Shown piece by piece: positions 9,377 to 18,614 of a DNA stretch of 64,000 nucleotides. The translations under genes were made by a program, and so were the position numbers. The notes under the pieces are model-generated. The model was not told the DNA's origin, made no database searches, and saw only the letters and a list, made by a program, of their open reading frames with translations. Origin of the DNA: Arthrobacter terrae (GTDB lineage Bacteria > Actinomycetota > Actinomycetes > Actinomycetales > Micrococcaceae); NCBI RefSeq assembly GCF_015708085.1, contig NZ_JADNYM010000004.1:1-64000 (forward strand), given 5' to 3'. How positions within the stretch are numbered: position 1 is the stretch's first letter; each line of letters begins with the position of its first letter.

Positions 9377-9600
9377 GGTGCGGCGTCCATACGAGGATAT
9401 CCCAGCCGGTAGAACGTATGCGGCTGCCGCTACGGCTCTTCCGGCAGGATCCGCGTCAAACCCTGTACTTCTTGGTCGTCTGCGTCTTCAGTGACTTCCG
9501 CCGTGGCGTCATACCCACTTCTCGGATTAGCGCAATTAAATGCCATGACAGCGTCCCTCTTATCGGTTCGCTAAGCTGAAGTTACGTGGGCTCTTTCCCC
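9377..9600. other. Intergenic stretch with no recognised gene
   Basis: Between the start of the HsdR-like remnant and the mazF/pemK fragment there is no reading frame I can support. Together with the fragment (9601-9765) this makes a gap of about 400 bases without an intact gene. Confidence 0.5.
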
Positions 9601-9765
9601 GTGTTCCTGCCCGCCGCTGCGACGGGTCCACCTCAAGATTCGGTAGTAAATGTCACGGCCCTGGTCACACTCAACAAATCGGATCTAAGCCACGAAGTCG
9701 ATCACATCCCGGATAGCTTGATCGACGAGGTGGACCGCGGCCTCCGCCGCGTCCTGAACCTGTAG
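9601..9765 (+). pseudogene. 3' fragment of a MazF/PemK-type toxin gene
   Basis: Reading from GTG 9601 gives 54 residues then TAG, including DSVVNVTALVTLNKSDL and IDEVDRGLRRVLNL. These match, from family knowledge, the C-terminal half of MazF/PemK endoribonucleases (a strand carrying the sequence before the dyad Thr/Ser-Asp-Lys region, and the final helix ending RRVLxL). The N-terminal barrel strands and the usual conserved Arg are absent, and an in-frame TGA sits at 9577-9579. No antitoxin gene is adjacent. It therefore looks like a decayed toxin remnant, on the opposite strand to the neighbouring hsdM genes. Confidence 0.6.
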
Positions 9766-9776
9766 CCCGCTGCTGC

Positions 9777-11459
9777 CTACCGTGCCCGCTCGACACGCTT
9801 TTCGTCCCAGACCGGTTCGTCACTTTCGTACACCTTGCCGTCGCTGCCGAAAACGAAGTACCTGTCGAAGCTGCGGGCAAACCAGCGATCGTGAGTCACG
9901 GCAAGGACCGTTCCTTCGAAGCCATCAATTGCCTTCTCCAACGCCTCCGCAGAATGCAGGTCCAGGTTGTCCGTCGGCTCATCGAGCAACAGCAGCGTGG
10001 CACCGGAAAGCTCCAGCAGCAAAATCTGGAATCGGGCCTGCTGACCGCCGGAAAGTGAGTCGTATTTCTGCTCGGACTGTGAAGCCAGCCCATAACGGTC
10101 CAGCGCGCCGGCAGCCGCTTCGCGTCCCAGCCCGGAACGGTGCTCGTCCCCGCGGTGCATGATGTCCAGCAGGGTCCGGCCCAGCAGGTCCGGACGCGAA
10201 TGCGTCTGTGCAAAGAAGCCGGGACGGATCCGGGCGCCGAGTTTTACGGTACCCTCGTGCGGAACGGGCGCAATATCGACGTCGGATACCGGCTGGTGTT
10301 CCTTGTCCGGGTCAGACCCTCCGGCTGCCAGTAAGCGCAGGAAATGGGATTTCCCGGACCCGTTCGAGCCCAGTACGGCGACTCTGTCGCCAAACCAAAC
10401 TTCGGCGTTGAAGGGCTTCATCAGACCGGTGAGCTCCAGCTTTTGAGCCACGATGGCGCGTTTAGCAGTTCGGCCGCCCTTGAGCCGCATTTTCACATTC
10501 TGTTCGATCGGCAGTGCTTCGGGCGGACCGGCTTCAAGGAATTTAGCCAGCCGGGTCTGCGCCGCCTGATACCTGTTGGCCATGTCCGAGCGGAATGCGG
10601 CCTTGTTCTTGTACATGTTCACGAGCTCTTTGAGCTTGATGTGCTCCTCGTCCCAACGGCGCCGCAGCTCCTCAAAGCGCGCGTTGCGGTCCTCCCGTGC
10701 CTGAACGTAGGAAGCAAATCCGCCGCCGTGCGTCCAGCTTGAAGCGCCGTTGATACCCGGTTCCAGGGTGACAATCCGGTTGGCCGCATTAGCGAGCAGC
10801 TCCCGGTCGTGGCTGACGAACAGCACGGATTTGTCCGAGGCCGCCAGCTTTGCCTCCAGCCAGCGTTTACCGGGAACGTCCAAATAGTTATCCGGCTCAT
10901 CCAGCAGCAGGATTTCATCCGGGCCGCTGAACAGCGCCTCAAGCACCAAGCGCTTCTGCTCGCCGCCGCTGAGCGTTGAAGCCTTCCGATGCTGGGCCTT
11001 GTAAAAGTCGACGCCCATGGAGGCCATCGTCACTTCATCCCAGGTCGTCTCCATCTCGTAGCCGCCGGCATCTCCCCAGTCCGCGATGGCTTGCGCATAC
11101 GCCATCTGGCTGGCTTCGTCGTCGCGCTCCAGCATGGCCAACTCGGTCGTATCGACGGCGTTTCCGGCCGCCCGGACCGTCGGCGAGGCAACGGAAAGCA
11201 ACAGTTCCCGGACGGTCGTCTCGTCCCGGACCTGCCCGACGAACTGTCGCATAACGCCCAGATTCCCGGATTTGGCTACGGCACCCTCGTCAGCGGTGAT
11301 ATCCCCGGCAATAATCCGCAGCAACGTTGTTTTTCCGGTGCCGTTGGGACCGATCAGCGCGGTTTTGGCGCCGTCCGCGACGCGAAAACTCACAGAATTG
11401 AGCAGCTGCCTGCGGTCGGAGAGGAAGTAATCGATATTTGCAACGTCTATATGGCCCAC
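9777..11459 (-). CDS. ABC-F family ATPase
   Basis: Soluble ABC-F protein of 560 residues with two nucleotide-binding domains and no membrane segments. Domain 1: GPNGTGKTT, LSGGEQKRLVLEAL, LLLDEPDNYLDV. Domain 2: GSNGSGKSH, LSGGQQARFQILLLEL, LLLLDEPTDNLDL. The interdomain linker (about residues 245-310) is long and charged, as in ribosome-associated ABC-F factors that act on stalled or antibiotic-bound ribosomes. Which subfamily (housekeeping or resistance) cannot be decided from sequence reading alone. The gene stands alone on the minus strand, 67 bp downstream of the NlpC/P60 gene's 3' end. Confidence 0.92.
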   Translation of the reverse strand: MGHIDVANIDYFLSDRRQLLNSVSFRVADGAKTALIGPNGTGKTTLLRIIAGDITADEGAVAKSGNLGVMRQFVGQVRDETTVRELLLSVASPTVRAAGNAVDTTELAMLERDDEASQMAYAQAIADWGDAGGYEMETTWDEVTMASMGVDFYKAQHRKASTLSGGEQKRLVLEALFSGPDEILLLDEPDNYLDVPGKRWLEAKLAASDKSVLFVSHDRELLANAANRIVTLEPGINGASSWTHGGGFASYVQAREDRNARFEELRRRWDEEHIKLKELVNMYKNKAAFRSDMANRYQAAQTRLAKFLEAGPPEALPIEQNVKMRLKGGRTAKRAIVAQKLELTGLMKPFNAEVWFGDRVAVLGSNGSGKSHFLRLLAAGGSDPDKEHQPVSDVDIAPVPHEGTVKLGARIRPGFFAQTHSRPDLLGRTLLDIMHRGDEHRSGLGREAAAGALDRYGLASQSEQKYDSLSGGQQARFQILLLELSGATLLLLDEPTDNLDLHSAEALEKAIDGFEGTVLAVTHDRWFARSFDRYFVFGSDGKVYESDEPVWDEKRVERAR

Positions 11460-11526
11460 AGGCCCAGTCTTCCACCCCTGACGCTGCGGCCCTACATTCG
11501 ACCCGTGCCGACTGGCTTCGCACAGC

Positions 11527-13020
11527 TTACCGGGCGCTTTGCCTGTACAAGTTACCCGAAATTACCGTCCACGTGGGATCCGGCAGAGATGAAGCCGGCG
11601 GTACCAGCCACACCGATTGAATCGGATCCGCGGTGGTCAGCTGCAGGCCCTTGACCGCAAACGACGTCACGTCGATGCAGACCGGGCCGGTCAATATGCC
11701 CTGCGAACCAACCGGGAAAAGGCACAATCTGCCCTTTTCATCCGTTGCCACAAAATAGCTGAGTTGTCCGAATTTGCCCAGTAGCCGCGTCGTGGCGGGG
11801 TTTATTCGGTCGTGACCAAGATTTGCCTGCAGCACAGCCGGAAGTACATCTGACGAGGACTGCGGTTGACCCAGCTCAGGGACCAAAGCGGCTGCTGCCA
11901 CCAGCGGTGGAGCGGTCTTTGGCGCTGGGCTGGGCGTGGGGCTTGGCGACGGAGAAGGGGACGGCGACGGAGAAGGAGATGGGGTTGGCGCTGGCGTTGG
12001 AGAAGGCGACGGCGACGGAGAAGGAGATGGGGTTGGCGACGGGGTTGGCGACGGGGTTGGCGCTGGCGACGGCGTTGGAGAAGGCGACGGCGTTGTCGGC
12101 TTCGGTGCCGCGGTTGGCGGGGTTGTCGGCTTCGGTGCCGCGGTTGGCGGGGTTGTCGGCTTCGGTGCCGCGGTTGGCGGGGTTGTCGGCTTCGGTGCCG
12201 CGGTTGGCGGGGTTGTCGGCTTCGGTGCCGCGGTTGTCGGGGTTGTCAGCGACGGCGGTGCAGGCGTCACAAACGGGATCAAGGTGCGGCCCCCAACCGG
12301 CGCCGCGGGCGCGGCCAGCACCGGTAGTCCGGCCGGCAATGTCACGGGAAGCTGCGGGGCTGCGGTGAATTCCCGCGGTGCGGTAGCCGCCGGACCGCCG
12401 GCCAGGGTGAAGTATCGTGAGGTTCCCGTCGCCGACGTCGGCAATAGTACCGTTCCCACGTCCGGGTTCAGGGCACTGATCATCATCCCGTCGCCGACGT
12501 AGATCCCGACGTGGGACCAGTGATCGGGCCCGTCTTGGTTCTGCACTACCAGGTCCCCGGGCTGCGGCGCCGAGGTCGGCACCATTGCCCTCCACTGCTC
12601 CGTTCGCGGCAGCTCCAGACCCGCCTGCCGGTATGCCCACTGGACAAAACCCGAACAATCCCAGCCAAGGAGAAAGCTGGTCCCACCCCACACATAGGGG
12701 TGGCCAAGCCCGGTATGGGCAGCCCTGATGATAGTGAGCTGCCCCGCAGCCGAAAGCGGCCATCCGCCGGTCGGTTGCAAAGGCAGTCCTGCTGCCGTTG
12801 CCTGCCGCGTCGACATGACTGGGCTGGTCGCGAAAACCAGCCGGATGTCTGAGGGAGACAATACAGATTGCGGGAGGGTGCCCGCCACCGATTCCTGCGG
12901 CGCTGCCGTTTCATCGCCGATGCCGGAAGTTCCTGTTGCCAACAGGGCCACGGTTGCCAGCAAGGCGCAACTGGTGACGGCAATTTTCCGGCTGTTTCTC
13001 AGGGTCAGGGAGCGGGACAC
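11527..13020 (-). CDS. Secreted NlpC/P60 (C40) peptidase with Pro/Ser/Thr repeat linker
   Basis: Probable secreted cell-wall hydrolase of 497 residues. A signal peptide is visible at residues 1-34 (basic [11 protein letters not shown] then hydrophobic). The NlpC/P60 domain covers about 90-210 with catalytic Cys122 in WDCSGF and His170 in [12 protein letters not shown]. The third polar site, often His, falls on MMISAL, so Ser or a nearby Asn takes that place. Residues about 245-370 are a low-complexity linker: five 10-residue [10 protein letters not shown]-type units then [10 protein letters not shown]-type sequence. A C-terminal domain of about 110 residues ends the protein and is not recognised. 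The start is GTG at 13020, 12 residues before the hydrophobic core. Confidence 0.85.
   Translation of the reverse strand: MSRSLTLRNSRKIAVTSCALLATVALLATGTSGIGDETAAPQESVAGTLPQSVLSPSDIRLVFATSPVMSTRQATAAGLPLQPTGGWPLSAAGQLTIIRAAHTGLGHPYVWGGTSFLLGWDCSGFVQWAYRQAGLELPRTEQWRAMVPTSAPQPGDLVVQNQDGPDHWSHVGIYVGDGMMISALNPDVGTVLLPTSATGTSRYFTLAGGPAATAPREFTAAPQLPVTLPAGLPVLAAPAAPVGGRTLIPFVTPAPPSLTTPTTAAPKPTTPPTAAPKPTTPPTAAPKPTTPPTAAPKPTTPPTAAPKPTTPSPSPTPSPAPTPSPTPSPTPSPSPSPSPSPTPAPTPSPSPSPSPSPSPSPTPSPAPKTAPPLVAAAALVPELGQPQSSSDVLPAVLQANLGHDRINPATTRLLGKFGQLSYFVATDEKGRLCLFPVGSQGILTGPVCIDVTSFAVKGLQLTTADPIQSVWLVPPASSLPDPTWTVISGNLYRQSAR
12091..12240. repeat. Five 30-bp tandem repeats inside the NlpC/P60 gene
   Basis: Five head-to-tail units of 30 bp start at 12091, 12121, 12151, 12181 and 12211. 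Units 2-4 are identical, and the first and last differ by one or two bases at the edges. Each encodes ten residues of the wall-spanning linker. The near identity suggests recent expansion by slippage or unequal recombination. A more degenerate 6/9-bp repeat region (about 11940-12090) adjoins it. Confidence 0.95.
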
Positions 13021-13176
13021 AATACCTACCTCCTGCGGCTGGCGACGGTATTACCGAGGGTACGCCGAATGGCGCCGGCGGCAATAGGTAGTGAATGGGC
13101 CGTAGATAGGTAGCGCGCTACCTCATGGACAACCGCCGGTCCAGTGGTGAAAGGGTCGAGCGTTCTCAGAGCGGAT

Positions 13177-13578
13177 TCAGAAGCCCGTTGTGCTGACCGG
13201 ACAGCCTGACTGCAGCCGTTCGCCGTCGACATGGCTGTACGCCGTGATCAGGCGGCCCCTGCCGAGCCCGCCAATGGACGACGCCGGAAAGTCTGCCGTG
13301 ACGACCGTACCGTCAACGGTGACAGCGGACCTGTCGTGGTGCTCCTGATCAACCTGCTCATGGTTAAACGTGGAAAAATCCATCAGTTCCCCGTTGACGT
13401 ACTCAATGGAAAGCCTCCGTTGATGCGAATGATCCTCGCTCGCTGCCACGATCCCCAACAAATAACTGCCGTGCGTAGGCATGGGTTTGCTGAGCTCGAA
13501 TCGGACGCTCAGCCGCACCCCCTCCTCGACTGCGCTGACGCGGATCAATTGCGGAACGCTGGAATGCGGAGTACTCAT
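13177..13578 (-). CDS. Hypothetical protein
   Basis: A 133-residue soluble protein without a recognised domain or signal peptide. Sequence features: Val/Leu-rich beta-like first half (RVSAVEEGVRLSVRFELSKPM), a His/Glu/Asp-rich middle (NHEQVDQEHHDR), and a second half with ASSIGGLGRGRLITAYSHVDGERLQSG. Codon use resembles neighbouring genes, and an ATG with GGGAGG upstream (13588-13593) supports translation. It sits alone between the NlpC/P60 gene and a response regulator on the same strand. I cannot assign a function. Confidence 0.65.
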   Translation of the reverse strand: MSTPHSSVPQLIRVSAVEEGVRLSVRFELSKPMPTHGSYLLGIVAASEDHSHQRRLSIEYVNGELMDFSTFNHEQVDQEHHDRSAVTVDGTVVTADFPASSIGGLGRGRLITAYSHVDGERLQSGCPVSTTGF

Positions 13579-13667
13579 GGCCGAACCCCCTCCCGTGATG
13601 GATCAATAGCTGGGAGCGTAGCACCGCCGCGACGCCGCAGCCAGCCATACCGGCCGGGACCACCGCT

Positions 13668-14321
13668 TCAGCGGCCGGACGTGCGGATGATCCTCCGCTG
13701 TCCGGCTACGGAAATTGCAGCGGTACGGTTGTCGACCCCCAGCTTCTCGTAGATGTGCACCAGATGTGTTTTGACCGTCGCCTCCGAGATGAAGAGTGCT
13801 TTGGCGATGGCACGGTTGGTCATTCCGGTCGCGAGCAGTTCCACCAACTGCACTTCCCGGGCAGACAGCGCCGGCTCGGGATTGCGGATTCGGCCCACCA
13901 GCCGGGCGGCAACCTCCGGTGCCAGCGCGGTTTGCCCGGCCGCGGCGGAAAGCACGGCCTGTCGGATTTGTTCGGGCGGTGCGTCTTTGAGCATGTAGCC
14001 GCTGGCCCCTGCTTCCACGGCCGCCAGGATGTCTGCATCCGTATCGTAGGTGGTCAGAATCAGTACCGGCGGAGGTGACGGAAGGGCTTTGATTTTCGCC
14101 GTCGCGGTGACCCCATCCATCCCCGCACCCATCTGCAGATCCATCAGCACCACATCCACCCGCTCACCCAACGCCGTCAGGCGCGCGAGCTCCCGCAAGG
14201 CGGCGCCGCCGTCGGACGCTTCGGCCGCGACGCAGATGCCCTCGAACTCGGTAAGCATGGCCCGCAGGCCTGCACGCACCACCGGGTGGTCATCGACCAG
14301 CAGCAAACGGATGTCCGTCAC
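13668..14321 (-). CDS. LuxR/NarL-family response regulator
   Basis: Response regulator of 217 residues. The receiver covers 1-125 with the acidic pair in LLLVDDHP, phospho-acceptor Asp61 in VVLMDLQMG and Lys in YMLKDA. The LuxR HTH covers 150-212 (LSAREVQLVELLATGMTNRAIAKALF, TVKTHLVHIYEKLGV). Its start ATG overlaps the TGA of the upstream kinase gene (ATGA), so the two are translationally coupled. It most likely controls the divergent ABC transporter genes that begin about 1.5 kb away; this is inference from arrangement. Confidence 0.92.
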   Translation of the reverse strand: MTDIRLLLVDDHPVVRAGLRAMLTEFEGICVAAEASDGGAALRELARLTALGERVDVVLMDLQMGAGMDGVTATAKIKALPSPPPVLILTTYDTDADILAAVEAGASGYMLKDAPPEQIRQAVLSAAAGQTALAPEVAARLVGRIRNPEPALSAREVQLVELLATGMTNRAIAKALFISEATVKTHLVHIYEKLGVDNRTAAISVAGQRRIIRTSGR

Positions 14322-15604
14322 TCCTTTGCCTCCAATGGCAAACGGACGGCGACAACTGTGCCTTCCCCCGGCGCGGACTCCAACATCAGCGTCCCGCCTT
14401 GCGCGCCCACGCGTTCGCGCAGGTAGCGCAGCCCATATCCGCTGCCGTCCGGACGCGCGGCCGCGGGCACGGTCTGCGGATCGAAGCCGACTCCGTCGTC
14501 GAAGATGTCCATGGTCACTTCGCTGCCGAGAAAACCGAGGGTGACGACGGCGTTCGGAGCCTTCGCGTGCAGCCAGACGTTGGCGAGGCTTGACTGGGCT
14601 GCCCGCAGCAAGGTGACCTGGTAGGGCTGCGGCAGCTCCACGGGTACTCCGTCGAGTTCAAACCTGCAGCGCAGACCAACCCCCCGGGCTGCCGCCTCGG
14701 TCTCGGTTTTCCCGCACAACCGCCGCAGACTGTCCACCAGTGAGGATTCCTGCAGCTGCGGGGAGGACAGTCCGCGGACAAAGTTGCGTGCCTCCGCCAA
14801 GGACTCCGAAGCCGTCTGCTGCACCGTGGCGAGCCGGCTCCTGGCCGTCAGGGGATCCCCGGAATTCAGCGAACTGTCCGCCGCGCGGGAGAGCAGCACG
14901 ATGCTGGAAAGGCCCTGCGCCAGGGTGTCGTGGATTTCCCGCGCCAGCCGTTCGCGCTCGGCCAGCACCCCCGCGTTGTGCTGGCTGCTGGCTAGTTCAG
15001 CCCGCGTGCGGCGCAGCTCATCGGCAGCCCGGCGCTGTAATTCGCCTTCCCGGTACAGCCCCTGGTACGCCATCGCCGTCACCACCGAGAAGATGGCACC
15101 CAAAACCGGTCCCACCACAGCGGCGACGGCGGGTGCGGCCAGCCCGCTGGCCGCCCACTGGGCTCCGATGACGGCAGCCGTCATCAGCGCAATTGCCACG
15201 AGGGCAAGCCGGCGCGGAAGCACGTGCAGGTGCAGGAAAAACAGTGGGAACGCGAGCCAGGAAAACTCCGCGTTGCCGGCCAGCAGCAGAGCCCAAAGCG
15301 CGGTGACGGCCACCAGCCAGGGAACGGCGTAGCGGCGCGGATCAAATCTGGACGGTCCGGCGGCGTGCCGTTTTTCCAGCAGGGTTCCGGCCAGATACAC
15401 CGCAGCCAGCACGACGGCGACGGCCAGCAGGAACAGCCGAGTGCCGCCGTCGCGGTCTGTCGTGAGTTCGCGGACGACGGCGACCGTCAGCAACAGCGCG
15501 AAGCCCACGTGCAGGGCGACGCGGAGAAACCGCAGGATCAAAACGCTGGAAGGGACCTCGCCGCTGCTTCCATCCGCGACGGCAGAGCGTTCCAGAGCAG
15601 ACAT
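14318..15604 (-). CDS. Sensor histidine kinase (HisKA_3)
   Basis: Membrane sensor kinase of 428 residues. It has about five hydrophobic segments between residues 25 and 180, a short coiled linker (ELQRRAADELRRTRAELASSQ), the box REIHDTLAQGLSSIVLLSRAA with phospho-accepting His225, and a HATPase_c domain with DIFDDGVGFDP and GYGLRYLRERV near the C-terminus. The gene is the first of a two-gene minus-strand unit, divergent from the ABC permease gene with a 190-bp gap that must hold both promoters. Confidence 0.92.
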   Translation of the reverse strand: MSALERSAVADGSSGEVPSSVLILRFLRVALHVGFALLLTVAVVRELTTDRDGGTRLFLLAVAVVLAAVYLAGTLLEKRHAAGPSRFDPRRYAVPWLVAVTALWALLLAGNAEFSWLAFPLFFLHLHVLPRRLALVAIALMTAAVIGAQWAASGLAAPAVAAVVGPVLGAIFSVVTAMAYQGLYREGELQRRAADELRRTRAELASSQHNAGVLAERERLAREIHDTLAQGLSSIVLLSRAADSSLNSGDPLTARSRLATVQQTASESLAEARNFVRGLSSPQLQESSLVDSLRRLCGKTETEAAARGVGLRCRFELDGVPVELPQPYQVTLLRAAQSSLANVWLHAKAPNAVVTLGFLGSEVTMDIFDDGVGFDPQTVPAAARPDGSGYGLRYLRERVGAQGGTLMLESAPGEGTVVAVRLPLEAKE

Positions 15605-15794
15605 GGTTCAAGCTTAGGCGCTGTCCGCGGGCACCGGATCATCCGAATGGTTGATGGTCGGATCAACCCGGCAGCCGGCCGGGATCAACCGGCTCCCCGA
15701 TGTTCTGCGCAGCGATCGGCGGGAGAGTTGAAACAGCGGATATTCCGCCCCTGCAACACCTCATCTTGAGAACAAATGGAAAGAAGAATCAATC

Positions 15795-16895
15795 GTGTTC
15801 CTCGCTCTGCGTGACATCCGCTTCGCCAAGGGCCGCTTTGCCCTGATGGGCGGCGTCGTCGCCCTCATCACCTTGCTGCTGGTCATGCTCTCCGGCCTCA
15901 CCGCCGGACTGGGTAATCAGTCCACCTCCGCCATTGAGAAGCTGGGTGGGGCAACTGAAGTCAGCAGCATCGTCTTCGGCGCGCCGGGCGGCAACGAGCC
16001 CAAGGCCTCCTACACCGAAAGCCAGGTCACGGCCCGGCAGGTTGAATCGTGGAAAACCCAGCCCGGCGTAGCCTCTGCCGAGCCGCTGGGCATCAGTCAG
16101 ACCCGCTTCCAGGCTGCGGGTGAGAGCAAGGGCACCACCAATGTCGCCGTCTTTGGTGTCGAGGCTGCCGGCAGCCTCTCGCCGGCCCCGGTCACGGCCG
16201 ATACCGTGGTGATTGGGAAAACCGCAGCGAAGGACCTCGCACTTTCGGTCGGGGACAAAGCAAATGTTGGCGGCACCGAACTGACCATCAGTTCCATCGT
16301 CAATGACCAGTGGTACTCCCATACTTCAGTCGTCTGGACGGCTCAGCCCACCTGGGCCAAGCTTGCCCACTTGCCGGACAGCTCGCAGCTGGGTACCGTC
16401 GCCGCGGTTACCTACAGCAGTGGCGCGAGCGTGGATGAAGCGGCGGCCAACAAGGCAGCTAACACCGTCAGCACCACCCGGACAGGGTCCTTCCAGGCCC
16501 TGGGCGCCTTCAAGAGCGAGAACGGCTCGCTCATGCTCATGCAGGCCTTCCTCTACGGCATTTCCGCGCTGGTGATTGTGGCCTTCCTGACCGTATGGAC
16601 CGTCCAGCGCACCCGCGACATTGCCGTGCTCAAGGCGATGGGCGGCTCCGGCAACTACGTACTGCGCGATGCCATGACGCAGGCGGCCATCGTCCTGCTC
16701 GCCGGTGCCGGCATCGGCGGTGCGGTAGGCGTCATCGGAGGCGTCTTCGCAGCCACCGCCGCTCCCTTCCTCGTGACGGCGGCCACCACCGTGCTGCCGA
16801 TCGCCGGTGTTGTGCTCCTCGGACTCGCCGGTGCCGCACTCGCCGTCCGCCGGGTAACCAAAGTAGACGCGCTGATTGCCCTCGGCGGCAACTAA
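15795..16895 (+). CDS. FtsX/MacB-type ABC transporter permease
   Basis: Permease of 366 residues with an N-terminal helix (residues 14-40), an extracellular MacB-like periplasmic-core domain (about 40-240) and three C-terminal membrane helices (250-360), the FtsX/MacB layout. The sequence RDIAVLKAMGGSGNYVLRD is the cytoplasmic loop characteristic of these permeases. The start is GTG at 15795 with GGAAAGAAGA upstream. The ATPase gene follows 82 bp downstream. Such systems use mechanotransmission to act on envelope peptides or lipids rather than conventional transport; the substrate is unknown. Confidence 0.9.
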   Translation: MFLALRDIRFAKGRFALMGGVVALITLLLVMLSGLTAGLGNQSTSAIEKLGGATEVSSIVFGAPGGNEPKASYTESQVTARQVESWKTQPGVASAEPLGISQTRFQAAGESKGTTNVAVFGVEAAGSLSPAPVTADTVVIGKTAAKDLALSVGDKANVGGTELTISSIVNDQWYSHTSVVWTAQPTWAKLAHLPDSSQLGTVAAVTYSSGASVDEAAANKAANTVSTTRTGSFQALGAFKSENGSLMLMQAFLYGISALVIVAFLTVWTVQRTRDIAVLKAMGGSGNYVLRDAMTQAAIVLLAGAGIGGAVGVIGGVFAATAAPFLVTAATTVLPIAGVVLLGLAGAALAVRRVTKVDALIALGGN

Positions 16896-16977
16896 CCGCA
16901 AGCTGAGGCGACCGCGATCGGGCGCCGCAGTGAAAACACCCCAATACGTACAACCCAGTTTCAGAAAGGTCTTCCTC

Positions 16978-17739
16978 ATGACATCCACCACACGCAGCCC
17001 GCTTTCCCCGGCATCGGACCAGACACAGCCACCTACACCGAAGCACGGCGGCACACTGCTGAGCCTTGACCACGTCACGCTCGAATATCCGGACGGCGAG
17101 GGGACCATCAAGGCCCTGGATGACGTCAGCCTGCGGGTCGGCTCCGGCCAGATGGTTGCTCTCGTCGGGCCGTCCGGTTCGGGCAAATCCAGCCTTCTCG
17201 CCGTGGCCGCAACGCTGATCCGCCCCACCAGCGGCACTGTGATTATCGCCGGCCAGGACGCCACCGGGCTCAAGGACAGGGAACTCACTGCAGTGCGCCG
17301 GGACAAGGTGGGCATTATCTTTCAGCAGCCAAACCTGCTCGCGTCACTGACGGCCATCGAACAGCTCGTCATCAGCGATCACTTGCGCGGGAAACCACTC
17401 AAAACGGCACGATCGAAGGCCGCCGAACTCCTTGACGTCGTCGGCCTCGCGTCCTCGGCCTATAAGCGTCCGCACCAGCTTTCCGGTGGACAACGCCAGC
17501 GCGTCAACATTGCCCGCGCGCTGATGGGCGACCCGACCGTGCTGCTGGTGGATGAGCCGACGGCGGCCCTGGACCATGAGCGCAGCGACGCCATTGTCCG
17601 GTTGCTGCGCCGGGTAACGGACGAGTTCCGGGTCGCCACGGTCATGGTCACGCACGACACCGAATTTGTTCCGCTGACCGACGCGGTCGCCACCATGCGG
17701 GACGGAAGGCTCTGCGCTCCTGTCCCGACACATTCCTGA
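16978..17739 (+). CDS. MacB/LolD-type ABC transporter ATP-binding protein
   Basis: ATPase partner of the upstream FtsX/MacB permease. Motifs: Walker A GPSGSGKSS, Q-loop GIIFQQPNLL, signature LSGGQRQRVNIARAL, Walker B VLLVDEPTAALD and H-loop VMVTHDTEFV. ATG at 16978 (MTSTTRSP) is chosen because AGAAAGG lies 8-10 bases upstream; the open frame extends back into the permease gene without a better site. An N-terminal 20-residue Pro/Thr-rich lead precedes the domain. The length of 253 residues is normal. Confidence 0.92.
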   Translation: MTSTTRSPLSPASDQTQPPTPKHGGTLLSLDHVTLEYPDGEGTIKALDDVSLRVGSGQMVALVGPSGSGKSSLLAVAATLIRPTSGTVIIAGQDATGLKDRELTAVRRDKVGIIFQQPNLLASLTAIEQLVISDHLRGKPLKTARSKAAELLDVVGLASSAYKRPHQLSGGQRQRVNIARALMGDPTVLLVDEPTAALDHERSDAIVRLLRRVTDEFRVATVMVTHDTEFVPLTDAVATMRDGRLCAPVPTHS

Positions 17740-17867
17740 TTCCCCGGCGTGCCCGCCGCTGCGACAATTTTCCTGCGTGCAATACTGAGACCTGAGCGCA
17801 ACGGAAGCGAGGGAGCGGTGCCGCCCGTCCGCCACAGGGTGGGCCGCGGGTGTGACCGGTCAGGATC

Positions 17868-18614
17868 ATGAAAAAAAGACCCGTAGTTGTACGTCTGGTG
17901 GGGGCGGCGCTAACGCTCCTGCTCCTATGGCAGGGTCTGGCGACCGTCAGCTATCTGAGCGGTTCCACCCAGCTGGCCAACATCGCCGGCAAAGGAACCA
18001 TCAACGCCTACATGACTCCACTGTTCAAACAGTACTGGTCGGTTTTCGCACCCGATCCAATCCAGGCTGATACAGAACTGCTGATCCGTGCCAAGGTCAA
18101 TGGCAGCGACACGGACTGGTTCAACATCTCCCGGGCCGATGTGCAGCGGTCCATTCTGCACCACCCTGTGCCTTCCCGGCTTTATCTGACCAACTTCGCG
18201 CTCACCTCGCACTACCAGGTCTCGGCGGAACTGTTACCGCCCGGTCTGCAGAGCGTTCCCAAGAAGTCCTTTGTCGGTGCCGATTGGCTGGATCAGCTCA
18301 AGAAAGATCTGCAGGACGGCGGATCCGCCAAGGACGCTGCTGCCATTAACCAGTTCACTAAGGATGAGACGGCCATGACTTCCATGGTCAGCTCGGTAGC
18401 CCTGGCCCGCTGGGGTGAGGCCGTCACCGCGGTCCAGATCAAAATCCGCACCATCCCCGTCAAGCCCTACGCGGAACGCAACAACGCCGACTACCAGGTC
18501 AAACCGGCGGAGTTCGACGCCGGTTGGCGCGGGATCGTGCGGGTACCAGAGATAGATTTGGCCGCCATTACGGCCATGTACGGCACGGAGGCGGCAGCTC
18601 ATGAAGGCAACTAG
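17868..18614 (+). CDS. DUF5819 family membrane-anchored protein
   Basis: A 248-residue protein with one N-terminal hydrophobic segment (about residues 9-30) and an extracytoplasmic domain beginning near the motif FKQYWSVFAPDPIQADTELLIRAK, which I recognise as DUF5819. The last 14 bases overlap the start of the HTTM gene, so the two are translationally coupled. DUF5819 and HTTM genes commonly occur together in actinobacteria, but their joint function is not established. No catalytic motif is evident. Confidence 0.8.
   Translation: MKKRPVVVRLVGAALTLLLLWQGLATVSYLSGSTQLANIAGKGTINAYMTPLFKQYWSVFAPDPIQADTELLIRAKVNGSDTDWFNISRADVQRSILHHPVPSRLYLTNFALTSHYQVSAELLPPGLQSVPKKSFVGADWLDQLKKDLQDGGSAKDAAAINQFTKDETAMTSMVSSVALARWGEAVTAVQIKIRTIPVKPYAERNNADYQVKPAEFDAGWRGIVRVPEIDLAAITAMYGTEAAAHEGN

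Noticed and set aside
9671-9880. Minus-strand frame between the mazF remnant and the ABC-F gene
   Set aside because: It is antisense to the mazF-like fragment and the ABC-F end, with no recognisable product.
12091-12240. Regular 30-bp repeats resembling a CRISPR array
   Set aside because: Repeats are contiguous without spacers, in frame within the NlpC/P60 gene, and encode its linker.
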